Source of the DNA: Bacteroidota bacterium
GTDB taxonomy: Bacteria > Bacteroidota > Bacteroidia > Bacteroidales > Dysgonomonadaceae
Length of the DNA stretch: 64,000 bases
Direction of reading: 5' to 3'
NCBI GenBank assembly: GCA_023437305.1
Contig: JAEZGN010000023.1
Coordinates: forward strand, 1-64,000
A program made the position numbers and the translations under genes. The notes under the pieces are model-generated. The model made no database searches. It was given only the letters and a program-made list of their open reading frames with translations, and was not told where the DNA came from. Shown in pieces: positions 59,271 to 64,000 of this stretch. The number at the start of each line of letters is the position of its first letter. The first letter of the stretch is position 1.

Positions 59271-61022
59271 TTAATCAGTGATATCTATTTTTTCGAGACT
59301 CGAATTATCTTTATAGTGGATAAAGTATATACCGTTGTTTACATATCCTCCATTTTTTTCATTTGCTTTCTCGAAGTAAATGCAAGACTGTAATGTGGGT
59401 ACATTTATTTTGGATATATTATTTTCGAAAGAACTTCCATACTGTTTTAATGCAGTTAAGAAGTAAAGACCTGTATCATATCCAAGATATCCCCATTTAG
59501 GGAACGAGTTAATCAGATTCTTATTGTACCACTGTTTGTAGTCATCCGCAAAGTTTTGCACAGCATTTTGCTGTTCGTTGAGGAAGAATATACTGTAAAT
59601 GTACGCATCATATTTATGGAGATTTTCTACCTGGCTATTATATACCTGCCATTCGGGATAACCAAAGAGGCTGAACGAGGTATCATTCGAAAGATTCAGC
59701 ACCGCAGTTATTCTTCTTAATGTTGCTTCGGAAGATGATGTAGGTACGATTATATTATTCGTTGCATTTGCTGCTGCTTTGAGGTCTTCGCCCAAATTGC
59801 TCGATTTTGTGATTGTCTTTGATTGAATGCCCGCCTTACTGAGGCTTTTCTTTAGATCGTTTACAAAATCTATTTTATCATTGTTTGAGCCATCTTCCGA
59901 CACGAAGATTATATTGTAATTTCTGAATCTTTTTACAAAAGCAGAAGTCACTTCGGGATACAATGATGAATGCGATGACGTCATTTGGAATAGTAGAGGT
60001 GTGCCTGTTATCTCGCTGGAAGAGCCAAAAGGTATCACATACTTTATGCCTGTTTTCTTAGAGAATTTCACTAAGGCATCTATCTGTTGTTTCGATACTC
60101 CTCCTATAATGAGGTGCATGTTTTTCATCTCATTTGTTTCCAAAAGACTTTCAAGTCTTTTGGTGTTTTTTTCAGAGCCTGTATCGAATGTATATATCTC
60201 AGCATTCAGTCCCTTGCTTTTCAGGTCTTTCACCGCTAGTAAGAACCCTTCATAGTATTCGGCAAGCTTGTCTTTCGATATACTTCCGCTATTGTCTGTG
60301 AATGGTAACAGGATGCCTACTCTTACGGTTTCGCCTTTCGTCGCACGAGGAGCTTCGCTTTTTCTGGTGTTGCTTACTTGCGATAAGTTGTTTTTAGATG
60401 CGGCTTCTCCGGTAGGTATAATTATTGTCATACCGTTTCTCAATCCGTCTGTTCTGAGTGCGGGATTGGCATCTAACAAAGCTTCAACGCTTACATTGTT
60501 TGCTTTTCCAATGCTATATAGTGTCTCTTTCTTTTGTACTTTATATTCTTTATTTGACCTGATTGTACTTTGTCCGGCATAATTGGCTGTAGAAGAGCTC
60601 CCTCCAAATATCGGAATTCGTATAGTTTTACCTATACTGAAAGTACTTTCAGTAAGTCCCGGATTCGCATCTTTCAGGTCATCTACCGATATTTTATAAA
60701 GGCGTGAAACCGAAAATAGCGTTTCTTTTGCCTCTATCAGGTGGTTGCTGTAACTTGCTACGGCTTTTTCTTTTGATAGCAGAAGTTTGTCGCCCGCTTT
60801 AATGCCTTTTTCGGCTTTTGGGTTTAACTTATATATCTGCTGTACGGAGGTATTGTGTGCAGCAGCAATAGAATATACAGTTTCTCCTTTGGCTACAGTA
60901 TAGGTGATAATTTCATCCTTCGGTGTTTGAGTAACGGAAATTGATGTATTATATGCATACGAAAGACTTGAATGACAAGCGATCAGTATGAATGATAAAA
61001 ATAATATATGCTTCAATTTCAT
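59271..61022 (-). CDS. LysM repeats fused to a periplasmic-binding-protein-like receptor domain
   Basis: This 583-residue envelope protein has three LysM modules, at about residues 41-83 (YTVAKGETVYSIA), 92-139 (IEAKETLFSVSRLY) and 158-205 (YKVQKKETLYSIGK). These bind peptidoglycan. A linker precedes a type I periplasmic-binding-protein-like domain (about 230-575: RVGILLPFTDNSGSISKDKLAEYYEGFLLAVKDL). The signal has a possible lipobox, LIAC16, so it may be a lipoprotein. The layout recalls LpoA/LppC-type activators, which carry the same receptor-like fold. It leads the operon through to the PduO gene. Confidence 0.88.
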   Translation of the reverse strand: MKLKHILFLSFILIACHSSLSYAYNTSISVTQTPKDEIITYTVAKGETVYSIAAAHNTSVQQIYKLNPKAEKGIKAGDKLLLSKEKAVASYSNHLIEAKETLFSVSRLYKISVDDLKDANPGLTESTFSIGKTIRIPIFGGSSSTANYAGQSTIRSNKEYKVQKKETLYSIGKANNVSVEALLDANPALRTDGLRNGMTIIIPTGEAASKNNLSQVSNTRKSEAPRATKGETVRVGILLPFTDNSGSISKDKLAEYYEGFLLAVKDLKSKGLNAEIYTFDTGSEKNTKRLESLLETNEMKNMHLIIGGVSKQQIDALVKFSKKTGIKYVIPFGSSSEITGTPLLFQMTSSHSSLYPEVTSAFVKRFRNYNIIFVSEDGSNNDKIDFVNDLKKSLSKAGIQSKTITKSSNLGEDLKAAANATNNIIVPTSSSEATLRRITAVLNLSNDTSFSLFGYPEWQVYNSQVENLHKYDAYIYSIFFLNEQQNAVQNFADDYKQWYNKNLINSFPKWGYLGYDTGLYFLTALKQYGSSFENNISKINVPTLQSCIYFEKANEKNGGYVNNGIYFIHYKDNSSLEKIDITD

Positions 61023-61197
61023 TTCTAAATATTGTTATATGGTTAATCGCAAAAGTACAAAAAAATGAATGTTATCTTGTTATTTACTCTTGTGATGTTT
61101 ATTATGAATTAATTTTCTAACATTTATTAGGGTTCAGGTTTGCCTTTAGAAGCCCTCCTAGAAGATTTTTCTTTTGTATAGTGTCTTTAAGGTTTAA

Positions 61198-61929
61198 TTA
61201 TTTATATTTTTCCCAAAGCCCCGAATATACGATCTCCCGGCAATTATTTATAAACTCGGACATATTATCTTCATTCATATCCTTTGTCGAGATAGGCTCG
61301 TGTATTATCAATTCCAGTTTGCAGGGGTTCAGGAAGTATGTATTTATTTTCATCAGGTCGTAAGGCCCGTTTACGGTTACAGGAACAATCTCCAAATTCA
61401 TTTCTTTGGCAATAATGAAAGCTCCCCTTTTAAATCGTCCCATCTTGCCTGTTTTGGTACGTGCACCTTCGGGAAATATAACCATCGATGATCCTTCCTC
61501 CAGTTCAGCTTCGGCTTTTGCTATTGTGTCTTTCATCGATTTAAGATTAGACTGGTCTACAAATACATGTCCTGCAATCTCAGACGCTTTTCCTACAAAA
61601 GGGATTTTACGGAGTTCTTGCTTTTGAACCCATTTTATATTTTGATTTAAATAGCCATAAATCAGGAATATATCGAATGCTCCTTGATGATTGGGTACAA
61701 ATATATATGATTTGTTTGGGTCTAGCTGCCCGTTTCGGATAACATTTATCTTACATAAAGCGAGTCTGCAAGCAAGTTTAGACCAATATTTAGGTGGATA
61801 ATATCCCCAAAAAGTCCGATTGCCGATCAAACATCCGATCATAACTGTAACTGCCGTGATAATAGTAGCTAAAATGAAGATTGGAGCAAAAATAAATAGC
61901 TCGTAGAGGAATAGAACAATTTTTTTCAT
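61198..61929 (-). CDS. plsC: 1-acyl-sn-glycerol-3-phosphate acyltransferase
   Basis: PlsC adds the second acyl chain to make phosphatidic acid. The 243-residue protein has one or two N-terminal membrane helices (LYELFIFAPIFILATIITAVTVMIG). It then has the acyltransferase motifs NHQGAFD (HxxxxD, about residues 78-84) and FPEGARTKTGKMGRFKRGAF (about 150-169). VPVTVNGPYDLM is the later motif. ATG 61927-61929 is preferred, since the ATG 20 codons upstream precedes a TATTTTTG -7 box (61954-61961). Confidence 0.93.
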   Translation of the reverse strand: MKKIVLFLYELFIFAPIFILATIITAVTVMIGCLIGNRTFWGYYPPKYWSKLACRLALCKINVIRNGQLDPNKSYIFVPNHQGAFDIFLIYGYLNQNIKWVQKQELRKIPFVGKASEIAGHVFVDQSNLKSMKDTIAKAEAELEEGSSMVIFPEGARTKTGKMGRFKRGAFIIAKEMNLEIVPVTVNGPYDLMKINTYFLNPCKLELIIHEPISTKDMNEDNMSEFINNCREIVYSGLWEKYK

Positions 61930-62039
61930 ACTCAGGATATTCGGTTTGCAATACAAAAATACATTTTTTAATTTGAATACATTTTTCATAATAGGTAGTT
62001 AATACCATTTATTTAAGAATATAAATGCAAAATTCTTGT

Positions 62040-62047
62040 TATCTTTG
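62040..62047 (+). promoter_or_regulatory. -7 promoter box of uvrB
   Basis: TATCTTTG lies about 24 nt before the uvrB ATG. No clear -33 box is seen. Confidence 0.5.
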
Positions 62048-62071
62048 ATTTAGGAAAGAGGAAAATAACAG

Positions 62072-64000
62072 ATGGATTTTAAATTAACTTCAAATTATAG
62101 CCCAACAGGAGATCAGCCGGCTGCGATAGCTGCTTTATCCGAAGGAGTTTTACAAGATATTCCGTTTCAGACATTGCTAGGTGTTACAGGCTCAGGAAAA
62201 ACATTTACGGTAGCTAATGTTATTCAAAATGTAGAAAAACCCACGTTGGTATTAAGCCATAATAAGACACTTGCCGCCCAGTTGTATAGTGAGTTTAAGA
62301 CATTCTTTCCTGATAATGCCGTCGAATACTTTGTTTCATATTATGACTATTATCAGCCGGAAGCATATATTCCTTCTACGAATACTTACATAGAGAAAGA
62401 TTTATCTATCAACGATGAGATAGAAAAGTTACGACTGGCGACTACAACATCTCTCTTGTCAGGTCGTCGCGATATAATTGTTGTATCTTCTGTGTCTTGC
62501 CTCTATGGCATGGGGAACCCCGAAGACTTCGAAAGCTCTACAATTAGTTTAAAGGTGGGGCAGAAAATTGTGCGTGATGTCTTTCTCCGATCGTTGGTTA
62601 GCGCTCTGTATTCACGTAACGAAGTTGACCCCAAAGCCGGTAATTTTCGCGTTAAGGGTGATACAGTCGACGTTTTCCTTGCATATGGAGATCCTATTGT
62701 GAGGGTTGTGTTTTGGGGAGATGAGATAGAGAGTATAGAATGTCTCGATCCACTGACCGGAATAAAAATCGATCGTTATAGCGATTTTAGGATTTATCCG
62801 GCAAACCTATTTGTAACCACCAAAGACCGTATGGATAGGGCAATTGGGGAAATTGAAATAGACCTAGGACGCCAAGTGGATTTTTTTCAATCGATAGGAA
62901 AACCTTTAGAGGCTAAAAGGCTTTATGAGCGAGTGACTTACGATTTGGAAATGATTCGTGAAGTAGGACATTGCTCCGGTATAGAGAACTATTCGCGCTA
63001 TTTTGATAATCGAAAACCGGGTACACGTCCATTCTGCTTGCTGGATTTCTTCCCTGATGATTTTCTTTTAGTCGTTGACGAAAGTCACGTGACTATTCCC
63101 CAAATACGTGCTATGTACGGAGGAGACCATTCTCGTAAAGAAAACTTAGTGGAATATGGTTTTCGCCTTCCTGCCGCTTTGGATAATAGACCTCTGAAGT
63201 TTGAAGAGTTTGAATCTCTTGTACCACAAACCATTTATGTGAGTGCAACACCCGCCGATTATGAACTGTTAAAGTCGGAAGGGGTAATTGTAGAGCAATT
63301 GATTCGTCCCACAGGTCTTTTAGACCCTCCCATTGATGTGCGTCCGAGTTTAAATCAGATTGATGATCTGATGGAAGAAATACAAATGCGTGTTGAACAG
63401 AACGAGCGTACACTTGTAACAACTCTTACAAAACGTATGGCCGAAGAGCTGACAAATTATTTGTCAAACAACGGTATAAGTTGCAGCTACATACATTCCG
63501 ACGTGGATACTCTCGATCGTATTCAGATTATGGATAGCTTGCGAACGGGAGAATTTGATGTACTTGTAGGGGTTAACCTTCTGCGTGAAGGGCTTGACTT
63601 ACCCGAAGTTTCGCTTGTTGCAATTTTGGATGCCGATAAAGAAGGTTTCTTACGTTCACATAGGTCTCTCACTCAGACAGTGGGTCGTGCAGCCCGTAAT
63701 GTAAATGGTAAGGTTATTTTCTATGCCGATAAAATTACCGATAGTATGGAAAAGACTATCAATGAAACCAATCGCCGACGAGAGAAACAGATGGCATATA
63801 ACGAGGAGCATGGTATTGTACCTAAACAAATACAGAAAGCCCGCACATCTGTATTCACGCAGCGTAAGGAAGAAGATTCAGCTATTCCACAGCCATACAA
63901 TCAAGACAGTGGACTTTCTATCGCTTCGCAAGACCAGATTCAGTGTATGAGTACCGAAGAGCTGAAGAAAGCTATCGCAAAGGCAAAAAAGCAAATGTCT
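62072..64000 (+). CDS. uvrB: UvrABC excinuclease subunit B, 3' end cut by window
   Basis: UvrB verifies and loads damage found by UvrA and hands it to UvrC in nucleotide excision repair. 643 codons are visible, roughly 30-40 short of the full length. Helicase motifs are present: Walker A LGVTGSGKTFTVAN (residues about 36-49) and the beta-hairpin YYDYYQPEAYIPSTNTYIEKD (about 90-110). LVVDESHVTIPQIRAMYGG (motif II) and the C-terminal helicase motifs VGVNLLREGLDLPEV and HRSLTQTVGRAARNV follow. The visible end (AIAKAKKQMS) is entering the UVR motif that binds UvrC. Confidence 0.97.
   Translation, partial: MDFKLTSNYSPTGDQPAAIAALSEGVLQDIPFQTLLGVTGSGKTFTVANVIQNVEKPTLVLSHNKTLAAQLYSEFKTFFPDNAVEYFVSYYDYYQPEAYIPSTNTYIEKDLSINDEIEKLRLATTTSLLSGRRDIIVVSSVSCLYGMGNPEDFESSTISLKVGQKIVRDVFLRSLVSALYSRNEVDPKAGNFRVKGDTVDVFLAYGDPIVRVVFWGDEIESIECLDPLTGIKIDRYSDFRIYPANLFVTTKDRMDRAIGEIEIDLGRQVDFFQSIGKPLEAKRLYERVTYDLEMIREVGHCSGIENYSRYFDNRKPGTRPFCLLDFFPDDFLLVVDESHVTIPQIRAMYGGDHSRKENLVEYGFRLPAALDNRPLKFEEFESLVPQTIYVSATPADYELLKSEGVIVEQLIRPTGLLDPPIDVRPSLNQIDDLMEEIQMRVEQNERTLVTTLTKRMAEELTNYLSNNGISCSYIHSDVDTLDRIQIMDSLRTGEFDVLVGVNLLREGLDLPEVSLVAILDADKEGFLRSHRSLTQTVGRAARNVNGKVIFYADKITDSMEKTINETNRRREKQMAYNEEHGIVPKQIQKARTSVFTQRKEEDSAIPQPYNQDSGLSIASQDQIQCMSTEELKKAIAKAKKQMS

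Noticed and set aside
63111..63422. Minus-strand open frame inside uvrB
   Set aside because: It is fully antisense to conserved helicase motifs of uvrB and has no features of its own.
1..64000. tRNA, rRNA or CRISPR loci
   Set aside because: No cloverleaf-like sequence with a GGTTCGA-type T-loop in proper spacing, no rRNA, and no regularly spaced identical repeats were seen by eye in the intergenic regions.

Overview
The window looks like chromosomal DNA of a Bacteroidales bacterium, probably close to Dysgonomonas or another Dysgonomonadaceae member. The species call is inference. Evidence: promoters of the Bacteroidetes type (TTTG, about 19-21 nt, TAnnTTTG), A-rich leaders without clear Shine-Dalgarno sites, a PorX-type type IX secretion regulator, the TamL lipoprotein form of a BamA paralog, many acid-rich lipoprotein signals, and family-typical proteins (DUF4251, DUF3127, PduO, fused AK-HSD). 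DNA is AT-rich. No rRNA, tRNA, CRISPR array, intact insertion sequence or prophage was seen.

Layout. 1-6.9 kb: the mnmG start (3' end outside the window), cutC, an EamA permease, a PBP4-type carboxypeptidase, an AI-2E-family permease and a DUF3127 protein with an SSB-like tail. 7-12.3 kb: rpsO, argB, a small outer membrane barrel, a MACPF lipoprotein and thrC. 12.4-20.8 kb, minus strand: a DUF4251 lipoprotein, a SIS isomerase, the tight rpoN / PAP2-like / gcvH / purE cluster, a hypoxanthine-DNA glycosylase and two MFS transporters. 21-33.7 kb: coaBC, a 1280-residue AsmA-like repeat protein, a radical SAM protein, an aldo/keto reductase, a tryptophanase-family lyase, a GH18 lipoprotein, porX and tsaE. 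33.6-47.5 kb: a TonB-type outer membrane barrel, glyS, an FKBP lipoprotein, an ApgM-like probable homoserine kinase, a PEGA lipoprotein, thrA, an S41 protease, tsaC, fabI and an outer membrane barrel. 47.6-54.5 kb: a YgiQ radical SAM protein, tamL, an Ntn hydrolase and pyrC. 54.7-57.2 kb: a KAP P-loop NTPase between two imperfect copies of the 3' end of a DUF2795 gene. 57.3-64 kb: a PduO / methyltransferase / barrel / LysM-receptor operon, plsC, and uvrB (3' end outside the window).

How genes fit together. Threonine synthesis is represented by thrA, the ApgM-like candidate homoserine kinase and thrC, but these are spread over about 30 kb. Envelope functions dominate: peptidoglycan (PBP4, LysM protein), outer membrane assembly and lipid traffic (TamL, AsmA-like), secretion control (PorX) and phospholipid synthesis (PlsC, FabI). 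tRNA modification appears three times (mnmG, tsaC, tsaE).

Most novel candidates: the MACPF lipoprotein next to a small barrel (BSAP-like toxin/receptor arrangement), the KAP gene between duplicated sequence, the regular repeats of about 172 residues in the AsmA-like protein, and intergenic clusters of GTCAC-type motifs in front of three unrelated genes.
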